In this document: positions 17,707 to 29,888 of the stretch, in pieces
How positions within the stretch are numbered: position 1 is the stretch's first letter
Layout of the letters: every line of letters begins with the position of its first letter
Source: Pectobacterium punjabense
GTDB lineage: Bacteria > Pseudomonadota > Gammaproteobacteria > Enterobacterales > Enterobacteriaceae
Reading direction: 5' to 3'
Length of the DNA: 64,000 bases
NCBI RefSeq assembly: GCF_012427845.1
Contig: NZ_CP038498.1
Location: forward strand, 310,001 to 374,000
Notes under the pieces: model-generated
Seen by the model: only the letters and a program-made list of their open reading frames with translations
What the model was told of the DNA's origin: nothing
Databases searched by the model: none
Made by a program: the position numbers and the translations under genes

Positions 17707-18684
17707 TTAGCTGATTTTCACCAGCGTGCGGCCAGTGACTTTGTTTTCCAGCAGCGCAGCGGCGGTGGCTGGTACGTCTTCCAGCCCGATTTCCTGCGTG
17801 ACTTGCTGATAAAACGACTCAGGCAGGATGGTAGCCAGACGCTCCCACGCTTGCTGGCGGCGAGCAAGCGGTGCCATTACGGAATCCACGCCTTGCAGGC
17901 GAACATTGCGTAAAATAAATGGCATCACGGTCGTTGGCAGCGCAATACCGCCAGCCAGACCACATGCAGCAACTGTTGCGTTGTAGTCCATCTGTGCCAG
18001 CAGCGTTGCCAGCACGTTGTCGCCGACGGTATCAATTGCGCCAGCCCAGCGTTGTTTTTCCAATGGGCGAGGCGTTCCACTGAATTCACTGCGATCCAGC
18101 ACCTGTTTGGCGCCCAGTTTTTTCAGATAATCGGTATTATCAGCACGGCCGCTGACGGCGGTTACCTGATAACCTAGCTCTGCAAGCAGGGCGACAGCGG
18201 TACTGCCAACGCCGCCGCTGGCACCCGTCACAATAATGTCGCCGCTTTCTGGTGTCACGCCGCCATCTTCTAGCGCCATCACGCACAGCATCGCGGTAAA
18301 GCCTGCTGTGCCAAGGATCATGGCATTACGCGCATCCAGAGAAGCAGGGAGCGGCACCAGCCAATCACTTTTCACACGTGCTTGCTGTGCCAAACCACCC
18401 CAGTGGTTTTCACCCACGCCCCAACCGGTCAGGATGACAGGCTGGCCGACGGTAAACCGATCGCTGTCGCTGTGCCCTACAGTACCGACAAAATCGATCC
18501 CTGGAACCATCGGGAAATTACGAATAATTTTGCCTTTGCCTGTAATGGCAAGCGCATCTTTATAATTAATGCTGGACCAACTTATATCGACCGTCACGTC
18601 CCCGGCGGGAAGCTGCTCTGCGTCAATCTCGCGAATCTGAGCGTGGGTCAGTCCGTCTGACTGTTCAAGAACTAAAGCCTGCAT
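17707..18684 (-). CDS. acuI: acrylyl-CoA reductase / quinone oxidoreductase AcuI (YhdH)
   Basis: This is an NADPH-dependent medium-chain reductase without zinc. AcuI proteins reduce acryloyl-CoA to propionyl-CoA, preventing toxicity. The 325-residue protein has the catalytic domain at the start (SSINYKDALAITGKGKI) and the nucleotide-binding motif TGASGGVGSTAVALLAELGY near residue 152. It ends KVTGRTLVKIS. It lies next to csrD, transcribed divergently, as in E. coli. ERIC elements flank it on both sides. Confidence 0.93.
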   Translation of the reverse strand: MQALVLEQSDGLTHAQIREIDAEQLPAGDVTVDISWSSINYKDALAITGKGKIIRNFPMVPGIDFVGTVGHSDSDRFTVGQPVILTGWGVGENHWGGLAQQARVKSDWLVPLPASLDARNAMILGTAGFTAMLCVMALEDGGVTPESGDIIVTGASGGVGSTAVALLAELGYQVTAVSGRADNTDYLKKLGAKQVLDRSEFSGTPRPLEKQRWAGAIDTVGDNVLATLLAQMDYNATVAACGLAGGIALPTTVMPFILRNVRLQGVDSVMAPLARRQQAWERLATILPESFYQQVTQEIGLEDVPATAAALLENKVTGRTLVKIS

Positions 18685-18730
18685 GGGCTATCTCCTGTGG
18701 CAGGATTAAAATGGGGAAGTCATTAACGAC

Positions 18731-18859
<129 letters not shown>

Positions 18860-18969
18860 GTTATTACAGGTACTCTTTGTTAATAAAGGTACTATGTTGC
18901 TTGCCTATGCGAACTGATAAAAAACAACAAACTCGCAGAAATGACAATTATTTGGAATAGGACGCAGGG

Positions 18970-20907
18970 ATGGGATTTACGACCAGATTCTCGATACTCG
19001 TGGTATTGCTGACGGCGCTCGCCATTTTTCTTATGCTTTTCAGTAGCATATTTAGCCTCTGTTACTATAGCCAGTCGCGAACGGAGCAACAGCTGCGTGA
19101 GGTCACGGCCAGTATCGATCAGGCGTTATTAGTGCAATCGCCTGAAAATATCCAGTATTGGTTGCCGGGGATGATGAAAACGGCGGGTATTGTCGTGCTG
19201 GAGATCCAGGATAACGACGCTACCCTCTATTCAATACAGTTGCCTGAGGCCAGTTGGGAACGCACGCATCTCTATCATGAAGTCGAATTCCCGCTGATGC
19301 ATCATTTGAACATGACGATCGCCTTAAAATATGTCGACCCACTGATTGGTTTACCGCGCTTTGTGGTGTCTACCCTGTCGGTTTTGTTGGCCGCTGGCGT
19401 GATGCTCCTGATGCTGTACTTCTCCATCCGCTGGCTCCGCCAGCAGACTGCCGGACAGGAAGAGTTGGAAAAGCGTGCGCAGCGTATTCTCAAAGGCGAA
19501 CGTGAATCAGTGATGCAGGGGTCGGTACGTGAATGGCCCGTCAATACTAGCGGGGCTCTCGATCAGCTGTTGTCCGATTTAGTGGAAGCGCGTGAGGAAC
19601 GCGGGCGGGTCGATACCTTAATCCGCGCCTTTGCCGCACAGGATGCTGAAACCGGACTGAGTAATCGTCTGTTTTTTGACAACCAACTGACCACGCAGTT
19701 GGAAGATGGTGAAGAAGTGGGGACTCACGGTATTGTAATGATGATCCGCGTGCCAGATTTTGAAACGTTGCAGGAGACGCATGGTGATAACAATCTCCTT
19801 CAGGAATACCGCTTTACGTTAGTCAACCTGCTGTCGACGTTTGTCATGCGTTATCCCTCCGCACTGCTGGCACGTTATTTCAGCAGCGATTTCACCGTAT
19901 TACTCCCTCACAGTACGTTAAAGGAAGCCAATGCGATTGCCACGCAACTGGTGAAAGCTATTGATATTCTCCCTGCTTGTCCACTTATCGATCGGGAGGA
20001 GGTTCTTCACATTGGTATTTGCGCCTATCGCGGTGGGCAAAGTGCTGAGCAGGTCATGGAAAGTGTGGAGGACGCGACGCGTAATGCGGTATTGCAGGGC
20101 GGTAACAGCTGGTGCGTGTTTGACAGGCAGGTGCCGGATAAAGGGCGTGGCAGCGTGAAATGGCGAACCTTGCTGGAACAAACGTTGGCGCGTGGCGGGC
20201 CGCGGCTGTATCAGAAGCCTGCTGTCACCAAAGAAGGGGTTGTGCATCATCGTGAAATGATGAGTCGGATTTATGACGGAGAACAGGAACTGCTCGCCGC
20301 AGAGTACATGCCTTTGGTTCAACAGTTGGGGTTGGCGACCAGCTATGATCGCCAACTTGTCGCTCGTATTGTTGATTTGTCGGCGAACTGGCCCGGAGAA
20401 ACGCTGGCTTTACCGGTAAGTGTGGACTCACTTTTGCAAAAGCCTTTCTTGCGCTGGCTGAAAGAAATATTGCTGCAATGTCCGAAAACGCAGCGGCAGC
20501 GCATTTTATTTGAACTTGCTGAGGCCGATGTTTGTCAATATATCGGTCGCCTGCGCCCGGTTCTTACTGTAATCCTGGGATTAGGCTGTCGCCTGGCGGT
20601 AACGCAGGCGGGTCTGACACTGGTTAGCACGACGTATATTAAGTCGCTGCCCGTGGAGGTCATCAAGCTTCATCCCGGTTTGGTACGCAGTCTTGAGCGT
20701 CGCCCGGAAAATCAGCTTTTTGTGCAAAGTTTGACCGAGGCCTGTAAAGGCACGCAAACCCGTGTGTTTGCTGCTGGTGTGCGTACCAAAGAGGAGTGGC
20801 GGATGCTGCTGGGCAAGGGGGTTTATGGCGGGCAAGGCGATTTTTTTGCCGCATCAGTCCCCGTAACGGATGAGCTGAAAAAATATTCACCGCAGCATCG
20901 TGTTTAG
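18970..20907 (+). CDS. csrD: CsrD, regulator of CsrB/CsrC sRNA decay (degenerate GGDEF/EAL)
   Basis: CsrD promotes RNase E-dependent decay of the CsrB/C RNAs that sequester CsrA (RsmA in plant pathogens), so it affects virulence and motility. The 645-residue protein has two membrane segments (about 12-35 and 131-153) around a periplasmic loop and a coiled HAMP-like region. A GGDEF-like domain follows in which the signature is degenerate (YFSSDF), then an EAL-like domain with REMM in place of EAL. The degenerate motifs fit a non-enzymatic role. It is upstream of mreB as in E. coli. Confidence 0.93.
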   Translation: MGFTTRFSILVVLLTALAIFLMLFSSIFSLCYYSQSRTEQQLREVTASIDQALLVQSPENIQYWLPGMMKTAGIVVLEIQDNDATLYSIQLPEASWERTHLYHEVEFPLMHHLNMTIALKYVDPLIGLPRFVVSTLSVLLAAGVMLLMLYFSIRWLRQQTAGQEELEKRAQRILKGERESVMQGSVREWPVNTSGALDQLLSDLVEAREERGRVDTLIRAFAAQDAETGLSNRLFFDNQLTTQLEDGEEVGTHGIVMMIRVPDFETLQETHGDNNLLQEYRFTLVNLLSTFVMRYPSALLARYFSSDFTVLLPHSTLKEANAIATQLVKAIDILPACPLIDREEVLHIGICAYRGGQSAEQVMESVEDATRNAVLQGGNSWCVFDRQVPDKGRGSVKWRTLLEQTLARGGPRLYQKPAVTKEGVVHHREMMSRIYDGEQELLAAEYMPLVQQLGLATSYDRQLVARIVDLSANWPGETLALPVSVDSLLQKPFLRWLKEILLQCPKTQRQRILFELAEADVCQYIGRLRPVLTVILGLGCRLAVTQAGLTLVSTTYIKSLPVEVIKLHPGLVRSLERRPENQLFVQSLTEACKGTQTRVFAAGVRTKEEWRMLLGKGVYGGQGDFFAASVPVTDELKKYSPQHRV

Positions 20908-20926
20908 TATAAACGTCCTGTTCAAA

Positions 20927-20954
20927 TTGACGTAGAATGAGGCGTTTGTTAAAT
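20927..20954 (+). promoter_or_regulatory. putative mreB promoter
   Basis: TTGACG (20927-20932) and TTAAAT (20949-20954) are separated by 16 bases, about 270 bases ahead of mreB. The rest of the 316-base csrD-mreB spacer holds a CTGTC/GACAG hairpin near 21026. E. coli mreB has several promoters here, so others may exist. Confidence 0.4.
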
Positions 20955-21178
20955 CGGTTAGTGTGTGCTTACGTTAGCGCCAATCCGATTAAATGTTAGA
21001 TTTTATGTCCTGTGTTAGTGCAATTCTGTCGGGTAGACAGGGGTAAAATGCCTTGCTGCCTGAGGAGACGGCATTCTGTGTCTTCTCCCTGATGCCGACG
21101 TGCGCAACGCAGACTTATTTTTCACCGAAGCAGAGCCTTTTCGTGCCTTGTCGCTGCTTCGTGTGGTTGGTAAAGTAG

Positions 21179-22267
<1,089 letters not shown>

Positions 22268-22277
22268 TCCTGTCTGG

Positions 22278-22341
22278 AAAAAGGGGGGACCGGATGGATG
22301 AACGCCTGCGTTTTTCATCTCTCGTGGTTACCCCTTTTTTA
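22278..22341 (+). terminator. attenuator-like hairpin between mreB and mreC
   Basis: AAAAAGGGG (22278-22286) pairs with CCCCTTTTT (22331-22339), followed by more T. A nested GATGAA/TTCATC pair lies in the loop. It would lower mreCD expression relative to mreB. Confidence 0.5.
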
Positions 22342-22430
22342 TTTGCCTGTAGCCCTATGGGGCGCTGCTTTGTGACGTTAAAAATCGCCAGGAGCGATTT
22401 GAGGTTGCTGTCGAGGAATACGCAAACTTT

Positions 22431-23414
22431 ATGAAGCCGCTTTTTAGCAGGGGGCCTTCCCTGCAATTACGACTTTTTCTTACTGTCGTTACCGCGATTG
22501 TCGTGATCGTTGCGGACAGTCGGCTCGGTTCGTTCGCCAAAATCAGAACGTACATGGATACCGCCGTCAGCCCATTCTACTTTCTGGCAAATGGGCCGCG
22601 TCAGGCTCTAGACAATATGTCTGCGTCGCTGGCCACTCGTGAGCAATTAGGCCTTGAAAATACCGCGCTGCGTCAGGAACTGTTGATGAAAAACAGTGAC
22701 CTTTTGCTGCTAGGCCAGCTCAAGCAGGAAAATGCACGGCTACGCGAACTGCTGGGCTCTCCGTTGCGTCAGGATGAGCAGAAGATGGTCACGCAGGTGA
22801 TGTCCGCCGGAACCGACCCTTACAGCGATCAGGTCGTGATTGATAAAGGTCAGACGAACGGCGTGTATGAAGGGCAACCGGTCATTAGCGATAAAGGCGT
22901 GGTGGGTCAGGTTGTGGCGGTTGGCCAGTTTACCAGCCGGGTTTTATTGATTTGTGATGTTTCCCACGCGTTGCCGATTCAGGTGCTACGCAATGATATC
23001 CGCGTGATTGCCGCTGGTAATGGTTGTACCGATGATCTGCAACTGGAGCATCTGCCTAATAATACCGATATCCGAGTGGGCGACGTGTTAGTCACATCGG
23101 GTCTGGGCGGGCGTTTCCCTGAAGGGTATCCGGTCGCGGTGGTGTCATCGGTCAAAGCGGATACGCAGCGAGCTTATACGATAATTCAGGCTCGCCCGAC
23201 GGCAGGGTTACAGCGTCTACGTTATCTATTGCTGCTGTGGGGCGTGGAAAATAACGCCAATACGTCGCTGCCGCCAGCGGAAGTGCATCGGGTTGCCAAT
23301 GAGCGCCTGATGCAGATGATGCCGCAGGTGTTACCTTCACCTGATGAAATGGGGCCGCCGCTTCCACCTGATATCGCTGCGCCCACTGCCGAGTCGCCGA
23401 GAGGTCGCCAATGA
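22431..23414 (+). CDS. mreC: rod-shape-determining protein MreC
   Basis: MreC links MreB to the periplasmic peptidoglycan synthases. The 327-residue protein has one N-terminal transmembrane segment (about 13-33) and a coiled coil (about 60-100, [20 protein letters not shown]). A periplasmic beta-domain with VVDKGQ-like [19 protein letters not shown] follows. A Pro-rich tail ends the protein. Its stop overlaps the mreD start by four bases. Confidence 0.97.
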   Translation: MKPLFSRGPSLQLRLFLTVVTAIVVIVADSRLGSFAKIRTYMDTAVSPFYFLANGPRQALDNMSASLATREQLGLENTALRQELLMKNSDLLLLGQLKQENARLRELLGSPLRQDEQKMVTQVMSAGTDPYSDQVVIDKGQTNGVYEGQPVISDKGVVGQVVAVGQFTSRVLLICDVSHALPIQVLRNDIRVIAAGNGCTDDLQLEHLPNNTDIRVGDVLVTSGLGGRFPEGYPVAVVSSVKADTQRAYTIIQARPTAGLQRLRYLLLLWGVENNANTSLPPAEVHRVANERLMQMMPQVLPSPDEMGPPLPPDIAAPTAESPRGRQ

Positions 23415-23899
23415 ACCGTTATCGCAGGCATGGCAACTGGATTATCTGGCTGTCTTTTCTGATCGCTATGGTGTTGCAGATTATGCCGTGGCCGGATGAA
23501 ATCTACATGTTTCGCCCCTCTTGGCTGACGCTGTTTCTTATTTACTGGGTTATGGCATTGCCGCATCGGGTCAATGTCGGGACAGGATTTATATTGGGTC
23601 TGATTATGGACCTGATTCTTGGGTCTACACTGGGAGTACGGGCGCTGGCGTTGAGCATTGTTGCTTATCTGGTGGCCTTTAAATTCCAGCTGTTCCGTAA
23701 TATGGCGTTATGGCAGCAGGCATTAATTGTCATGCTACTGTCGCTGTTGATGGATCTCACGGTGTTCTGGGCGGAATTTTTAGTTATTAATGTCTCTTTC
23801 CGACCGGAAACGCTCTGGAACAGCGTCGTTGATGGGGTACTCTGGCCGTGGCTGTTCCTGCTGATGCGTAAAATTCGTCGTCAGTTTACTGTGCAATAA
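23411..23899 (+). CDS. mreD: rod-shape-determining membrane protein MreD
   Basis: MreD is an inner-membrane partner of MreC, RodA and PBP2. The 162-residue protein has about five hydrophobic segments and the family motifs [19 protein letters not shown] and [13 protein letters not shown]. It starts in the ATGA overlap with mreC and is followed after eight bases by maf. Confidence 0.96.
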   Translation: MNRYRRHGNWIIWLSFLIAMVLQIMPWPDEIYMFRPSWLTLFLIYWVMALPHRVNVGTGFILGLIMDLILGSTLGVRALALSIVAYLVAFKFQLFRNMALWQQALIVMLLSLLMDLTVFWAEFLVINVSFRPETLWNSVVDGVLWPWLFLLMRKIRRQFTVQ

Positions 23900-23907
23900 G
23901 GTGATTC

Positions 23908-24501
23908 ATGACCCTGCTTTATCTGGCTTCCGCTTCTCCCCGTCGTCGCGAACTGCTTACGCAGCTCGACATTCCTTTTGCTGTGCTGAATGCGGCGGTG
24001 GAAGAACAGCGTTTACCGGAGGAAGCGGCGGACGTTTACGTTCGGCGTCTGGCGCATGAGAAAGCGGCCGCAGGCGTCGCGATTGCACCGTTAGATTTGC
24101 CCGTGCTGGGGGCAGATACCATCGTAGTGCTGAACGGTCAGGTATTGGAAAAACCGCACGACGAAACCCACGCGGCAGAGATGCTGAGCCAGCTGTCTGG
24201 GAAACAACATCAGGTGATGACTGCCGTCGCGCTGGCAGATAAAGACGATATCTTGAGTTGTCTGGTGATAACCGATGTTACCTTCCGTCCGCTTTCGTCG
24301 CAGGATATCGAGCGATACATTGCCAGCGGTGAGCCGATGGATAAAGCCGGGGCTTACGGTATTCAGGGCAAAGGTGGGTGCTTTGTCCGGTCGCTTAACG
24401 GGAGCTATTACGCGGTGGTTGGACTACCGTTGGTAGAAACTCACGAACTATTCAGTAATTTTGCTGCGTTGCGGAGTGCAAGAGGAAAACATGACTGCTG
24501 A
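23908..24501 (+). CDS. yhdE: Maf-family nucleotide pyrophosphatase (YhdE)
   Basis: Maf proteins hydrolyse dTTP, UTP and modified pyrimidine triphosphates, acting as house-cleaning enzymes and affecting septation. The 197-residue protein carries the signature [10 protein letters not shown] at residues 8-17, the acidic GADTIVVL near 70 and [12 protein letters not shown] at about 146. It lies in the usual mreBCD-maf-rng order; its end overlaps the rng start by 11 bases, implying coupled translation. Confidence 0.95.
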   Translation: MTLLYLASASPRRRELLTQLDIPFAVLNAAVEEQRLPEEAADVYVRRLAHEKAAAGVAIAPLDLPVLGADTIVVLNGQVLEKPHDETHAAEMLSQLSGKQHQVMTAVALADKDDILSCLVITDVTFRPLSSQDIERYIASGEPMDKAGAYGIQGKGGCFVRSLNGSYYAVVGLPLVETHELFSNFAALRSARGKHDC

Positions 24502-25960
24502 GTTACTGGTAAACGTTACACCGTCAGAAACGCGCGTTGCCTATATCGACGGCGGCATTCTGCAAGAAATTCACATTGAGCGTGATGCGAAACGCGGCAT
24601 TGTCGGTAACATTTATAAAGGCCGCGTGAGTCGCGTTCTGCCAGGCATGCAGGCGGCATTTGTGGATATCGGTCTGGATAAAGCGGCATTCCTGCACGCG
24701 TCCGATATTATGCCGCACACCGAATGCGTTGCTGGTGACGAACAGAAGAATTTTCACGTCCGTGATATCGCCGAACTGGTGCGTCAGGGACAGGATCTTA
24801 TGGTTCAGGTGGTTAAAGATCCGCTGGGAACCAAAGGCGCGCGTCTGACGACCGATATCACGCTGCCATCGCGCTATCTGGTGTTTATGCCCGGAGCCTC
24901 GCACGTTGGTGTTTCACAGCGTATTGAGAGCGAAGCGGAACGCGAGCGCTTAAAGAAAACGGTCGCGGAGTATTGTGATGATGACGGCGGTTTTATCATT
25001 CGCACCGCTGCGGAAGGGATCGGTGAAGAAGAACTTTCGCAGGATGCCGCGTTCCTGAAGCGTCTGTGGGGCAAGGTCATGGAGCGCAAAAAACGCAACC
25101 AGACCAAATGTAAACTCTACGGCGAAGTGGCGCTCGCGCAGCGAATTTTGCGTGATTTCGCCGGTGCGGCGTTGGATCGTATTCGGATTGACTCCCGACT
25201 GACGTATGAAGCGCTGCTGGAATTTACTTCCGAATATATCCCGGAGATGACCCGCAAACTTGAACACTATGCGGGCAAACAGCCGATTTTTGACCTGTTT
25301 GATGTGGAAAATGAGATTCAGCGTTCACTGGACAGAAAGGTTGAATTGAAGTCCGGTGGCTACTTGATCATCGACCAGACAGAAGCGATGACGACCGTTG
25401 ACATCAACACGGGAGCATTCGTTGGTCACCGCAATCTGGATGAAACCATTTTCAATACCAATACGGAAGCGACGCAGGCGATTGCGCGACAACTGCGACT
25501 GCGTAACCTCGGCGGCATCATCATTATCGATTTCATCGATATGAATAACGAAGATCATCGTCGGCGGGTGCTGCATTCACTGGAGCAGGCGCTGAGTAAA
25601 GATCGGGTCAAAACCAGTATTAACGGCTTCTCTCAACTAGGATTAGTTGAGATGACGCGCAAACGCACGCGTGAGAGTATCGAACACGTGTTGTGTCACG
25701 AATGCCCGACCTGTCATGGTCGTGGTACGGTGAAGACGGTAGAAAGCGTCTGCTATGAAATCATGCGTGAAATCGTGCGCGTCCACCACGCTTATGACAC
25801 CGACCGTTTCCTCGTCTATGCCTCACCCGCTGTCGGGGAGGCGCTAAGAAGTGAAGAATCGCACGCGTTAGCTGAGGTTGAAATTTTCGTCGGTAAACAG
25901 GTTAAAGTACAAATCGAACCCCTGTATAGCCAGGAGCAGTTTGACGTCGTAATGATGTAA
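24491..25960 (+). CDS. rng: ribonuclease G
   Basis: RNase G is a 5'-end-dependent endonuclease that matures the 16S rRNA 5' end and cuts some mRNAs. The 489-residue protein has an S1 domain ([19 protein letters not shown]), the catalytic acidic site [13 protein letters not shown] near 297 with the second aspartate in IIIDFIDM, and the zinc-link cysteines [11 protein letters not shown] near 403. The start at 24491 ([13 protein letters not shown]) matches E. coli. No RNase E-type scaffold tail is present. Confidence 0.97.
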   Translation: MTAELLVNVTPSETRVAYIDGGILQEIHIERDAKRGIVGNIYKGRVSRVLPGMQAAFVDIGLDKAAFLHASDIMPHTECVAGDEQKNFHVRDIAELVRQGQDLMVQVVKDPLGTKGARLTTDITLPSRYLVFMPGASHVGVSQRIESEAERERLKKTVAEYCDDDGGFIIRTAAEGIGEEELSQDAAFLKRLWGKVMERKKRNQTKCKLYGEVALAQRILRDFAGAALDRIRIDSRLTYEALLEFTSEYIPEMTRKLEHYAGKQPIFDLFDVENEIQRSLDRKVELKSGGYLIIDQTEAMTTVDINTGAFVGHRNLDETIFNTNTEATQAIARQLRLRNLGGIIIIDFIDMNNEDHRRRVLHSLEQALSKDRVKTSINGFSQLGLVEMTRKRTRESIEHVLCHECPTCHGRGTVKTVESVCYEIMREIVRVHHAYDTDRFLVYASPAVGEALRSEESHALAEVEIFVGKQVKVQIEPLYSQEQFDVVMM

Positions 25961-26001
25961 ATTCGTGCGCTCGTCGTCGGCGACGAAAGAAGGAGAAATT
26001 A

Positions 26002-29000
26002 GTGAGGCGACTGCCCGGAATACTCGTCATCACGGGTGCCACGCTTGTCGTGATGGTTGCGCTGTTAGTCAGCGGCTTAAGACTAGTGCTGCCACAGCTC
26101 GATCATTTTCGGCCACAACTGGTGACCTGGGCGCAGTCTGCTGCTGGCGTCCCGCTCGAAATCGGCTCAATGACGGGGCGTTGGGAATCCTTTGGCCCCA
26201 CGTTGGAAATTGAAAAATTTCGCACGTCGCTGCCGGAATCAGACTGGCAGGTTGAGCGCATTACGCTGGCACTGGATGTGTGGCAGTCGCTGTTGCACGG
26301 GCGCTGGCAGTTTCGCGATCTCACGTTTCATCAGTTAAAGCTCGATCTTAATAGCCAATTTAACGGGCAAAAGCAGGATAGCAAACTGATGGAGTCAGGG
26401 AAGGTCAGCGATCTTTTCCTGCGCCAGTTTGACCACTTTGACCTGCGCGATAGCCAGATTACCTTTCTTACCCCTTCCGGTTCCCGAGCGGAGCTGAGTA
26501 TTCCTCAACTGACCTGGTTGAACTCCGACAAACGGCATCGTGCAGAAGGTTTGATCAGCCTGTCGAGCTTTAACGGCCAGCATGGCGTGGTGCAGATGCG
26601 CATGGATTTGCACGATGAACGGGGGTTGCTTGGCAACGGCACGTTCTATCTGCAAGCGGACAATATCGATATGAAGCCGTGGCTCAGCCGCTGGATGAAA
26701 AGCAATACCGGGCTGGAAAGTGCTGATTTTAGTCTGGCGGCGTGGCTCAATGTCCGTGATGGTGGTATCCACAGTGGTGATGTGCTCCTCAATCAGGGGA
26801 CGGCAAGCTGGGGCGAAGGTAGCGATGCACATCGCCTGAATGTCGATGACATGACGCTGCATGTTAGTCGTCAGGAAAACGGCTGGCAGGTGGAGGTTCC
26901 TGAGTTGAATCTGGCAACGGATGGCATCGCCTGGCCGAAAGGCCGGCTCTCCGCGCTCTGGCTGCCAAAAAATGAACACATGCTGGGGCCCGATCGGCAG
27001 GAAGAGCTACGCATTCGAGCCAGTAATCTGGCGCTGGAGCGGGTAAGCACGCTGCTTCCACTGTTGTCCGGTACGACGCCAGCTTTGAAAGCGCACTGGG
27101 ATGAACTGCAACCGAAGGGCACATTGAATGCCGTTGCCGTCGATATCCCTCTGCAACAGCCAGAGAGAAGCCGCTTTCACGCCAATTGGCAGGATGTAAG
27201 CTGGAAGCAGTGGAAACTGCTGCCAGGAGTCGATCACTTTTCCGGTTCTGCGCGCGGTAGCGCCGAACGTGGCCAGGTTAGCGTCGCATTAAAACAGAGC
27301 ACGTTGCCCTATGTGGATATGTTCCGCGCGCCGCTTGAAATCAAGCAGGCCAGCGGCACGATAGACTGGCGTGACGACGATCAGGGGCTGGCGCTCTGGA
27401 GCCATGGTCTGGATGTGCAGGCGAAATCACTGTGGGCTAACGGTGATTTCCGCTATGAACAGCCTACCAAGCAAGAACCGAAGCTGGATATTCTGGCTGG
27501 CATCCGGCTGACCGATGCGGCGGATGCCTGGCGCTATTATCCCGAGTTGTTTATGGGCACCGAGCTGGTGGACTACCTGAGCGGTGCGCTGAAAGGCGGC
27601 CGTGTCGATAACGCCACGCTAATTTTTGCCGGTAATCCGCAGCATTTCCCGTTTATGCACAACGAAGGCCAGTTTGAAGTCTGGGTGCCGGTGAAAGAGG
27701 CCACCTTTGAGTTTCAGCCTGGCTGGCCTGCGCTGACGCCGCTGGATATCAATCTGGATTTTGCCAACAACGGTCTGTGGATGTTTGCGCCGCAAACCTG
27801 GCTAGGTAAGGTGGCAGGCAAAAATATTAGTGCAGTCATTCCCGATTATGAAAAAGAGATGCTGCTTATTGATGGTGAACTGGATGGTTCAGGGCCTGAA
27901 GTGGGCAACTATTTTCATCAGACGCCGCTGAAATCCTCGCTGGGTACGGCACTGGATGAGCTGAAAATTGGCGGGCCGGTGAAAGGCACACTGCATCTGG
28001 ATATTCCGCTTGTTGGTGATGATGTCCGCGCCAGTGGCGATATTACGCTAAACAATAACAGTCTGTACATCAAACCGTTGGATACCACGATTAAGAATCT
28101 CACGGGTAAGTTCCGCTATGAAAACGGCAATTTACGCAGTGAAACGCTACAGGCAAATTGGCTGAATCAGCCGATGGCAGTCAACTTCACAACAGAAGAG
28201 CAAGCGAAGGCTTTTTTGGTGAATGTAGGATTGCAGGGTGAGTGGCAACCCGCGCTATTGCCCGGTTTACCGGCATCGGCAAGCAAAGCGCTGTCCGGCA
28301 CGGCAGGCTGGAAGAGTACGGTTGCTGTCAACCTGCCGCACTCGGGTAAAACCACCTACAATGTTGATGTACAGGCTGATTTAAACAAAGTAAGCAGTCA
28401 CTTACCTAACCCGCTAACTAAGACAACTGGCGAGAGTTTACCTCTAGAGGTAAAAGCCAGCGGTGACTTAAATGGTTTTACTATGCAGGGACGGCTGGGT
28501 AAGGACAACCACTTCAATAGCCAATGGCTGCTGAAAGGCGATAACGTGACGCTGGCACGGGCAAGCTGGCAAAATGCGGCAACGGCAGCGCCTGAATTGC
28601 CAGAAGATGCCGCGCTGGTGCTCGATCTTCCGCCATTGGATGCTGAAAGCTGGCTGGGGCTTTTGCCATCTCTGCGTACCTCGGCGTCAGTGGAAGGGAA
28701 AAAAGCGCGGAGTTCTCTTCGTTTCCCTGAAGTGGTGACGCTGCGGACGTCCGAGCTGCAACTGTTGGGACAGCAGTGGCACGATCTGGAAATTACGCGC
28801 AAAAATACGCTTGGCGGCAGTGAAGTGCAGGCGAAAGGACGCGAAATTGACGGAACGGTTGCGATACCTAATCGTGGCATGTGGCGCAGCGACATCAATT
28901 ATCTCTACTACAATCCTCAATGGAAAGGGAATGAAGCGACCAATCCGGTGGCTCTGGCGGAGAAAAAATCGCCGCTGAACGATCCGAGCATCAGCTTTGA

Positions 29001-29832
29001 AGACTGGCCGTCGCTGGCGGTGAACTGCCGCCAGTGCTGGATTATCGGGCAGAATATGGGGCGTATTCAGGGAACGCTACTACCAGAAAAGGAAAAACTA
29101 ACGCTGACGGACGGCCTCATTGATACAGGTAAGGCTCGCCTGACGGTCAACGGTACCTGGCAGGAAAACGCAGAAGGCGTACGGACCGCGCTAAAAGGCC
29201 GTCTGACGGGGGAGAGTCTGGAGCAGAATGCTAACTGGTTTGGTGTCGATTCACCGCTGAAGGCCGGTTCTTTCGATGTGGATTACGATCTGTATTGGCG
29301 TGGTACACCTTGGGCGCCGGATATTGCCAGCCTGAGTGGGATATTGCACACACGCATTGGCAAAGGTGAAATTGCCGAAGTGGGCGCCGGTCAGGCAGGG
29401 CAACTGCTGCGTTTATTGAGCTTCGATGCGCTGATGCGTAAGCTGCGGTTTGATTTTAGCGATACGTTTGGTCGGGGGTTCTATTTCGACTCGATTCGCA
29501 GTACTGCATGGATTAAAGACGGCGTGCTGCATACTGATGATATGCTGATCGACGGGCTGGAGGCGGATATCGCGATGAAAGGCGATCTCGACCTCGCTAA
29601 GCGACAGGTCAATATGGAAGCAGTTATCGCCCCGGAAATTTCTGCGACGGTGGGTGTGGCGACCGCATTTGCTGTCAATCCGGTTATAGGGGCCGCGGTG
29701 TTTGCTGCCAGCAAAGTGCTGGCGCCGCTATGGAACAAGATTTCGCTGATTCGCTACCAGATTTCCGGTAGCCTCGATCAGCCAAAGATTCAGGAAGTGC
29801 TGCGTGAGCCGAACAAGAAGAAAGGCGAATAA
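26002..29832 (+). CDS. yhdP: AsmA-like envelope lipid-transport protein YhdP
   Basis: YhdP is a bridge-like protein anchored in the inner membrane that moves phospholipids toward the outer membrane with TamB and YdbH. The 1276-residue protein has one N-terminal membrane anchor (about 8-30), then a long repeat-rich beta-structured body (DUF3971) and an AsmA-like C-terminal part (FYFDSIRSTAWIKDGVLHTD). The start is GTG at 26002 with AAGGAG upstream, giving MRRLPGILVI as in E. coli. It lies between rng and tldD, 41 bases after rng. Confidence 0.96.
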   Translation: MRRLPGILVITGATLVVMVALLVSGLRLVLPQLDHFRPQLVTWAQSAAGVPLEIGSMTGRWESFGPTLEIEKFRTSLPESDWQVERITLALDVWQSLLHGRWQFRDLTFHQLKLDLNSQFNGQKQDSKLMESGKVSDLFLRQFDHFDLRDSQITFLTPSGSRAELSIPQLTWLNSDKRHRAEGLISLSSFNGQHGVVQMRMDLHDERGLLGNGTFYLQADNIDMKPWLSRWMKSNTGLESADFSLAAWLNVRDGGIHSGDVLLNQGTASWGEGSDAHRLNVDDMTLHVSRQENGWQVEVPELNLATDGIAWPKGRLSALWLPKNEHMLGPDRQEELRIRASNLALERVSTLLPLLSGTTPALKAHWDELQPKGTLNAVAVDIPLQQPERSRFHANWQDVSWKQWKLLPGVDHFSGSARGSAERGQVSVALKQSTLPYVDMFRAPLEIKQASGTIDWRDDDQGLALWSHGLDVQAKSLWANGDFRYEQPTKQEPKLDILAGIRLTDAADAWRYYPELFMGTELVDYLSGALKGGRVDNATLIFAGNPQHFPFMHNEGQFEVWVPVKEATFEFQPGWPALTPLDINLDFANNGLWMFAPQTWLGKVAGKNISAVIPDYEKEMLLIDGELDGSGPEVGNYFHQTPLKSSLGTALDELKIGGPVKGTLHLDIPLVGDDVRASGDITLNNNSLYIKPLDTTIKNLTGKFRYENGNLRSETLQANWLNQPMAVNFTTEEQAKAFLVNVGLQGEWQPALLPGLPASASKALSGTAGWKSTVAVNLPHSGKTTYNVDVQADLNKVSSHLPNPLTKTTGESLPLEVKASGDLNGFTMQGRLGKDNHFNSQWLLKGDNVTLARASWQNAATAAPELPEDAALVLDLPPLDAESWLGLLPSLRTSASVEGKKARSSLRFPEVVTLRTSELQLLGQQWHDLEITRKNTLGGSEVQAKGREIDGTVAIPNRGMWRSDINYLYYNPQWKGNEATNPVALAEKKSPLNDPSISFEDWPSLAVNCRQCWIIGQNMGRIQGTLLPEKEKLTLTDGLIDTGKARLTVNGTWQENAEGVRTALKGRLTGESLEQNANWFGVDSPLKAGSFDVDYDLYWRGTPWAPDIASLSGILHTRIGKGEIAEVGAGQAGQLLRLLSFDALMRKLRFDFSDTFGRGFYFDSIRSTAWIKDGVLHTDDMLIDGLEADIAMKGDLDLAKRQVNMEAVIAPEISATVGVATAFAVNPVIGAAVFAASKVLAPLWNKISLIRYQISGSLDQPKIQEVLREPNKKKGE

Positions 29833-29888
29833 TGCCGTTAGGGCAGCGCAGTATACTCAGCCGATTATCTGATAAAGAGTGAAAAACT

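Noticed and set aside
26395..26979. A 194-codon minus-strand open frame inside yhdP
   Set aside because: Antisense to a clearly conserved long gene; the protein has no motif.
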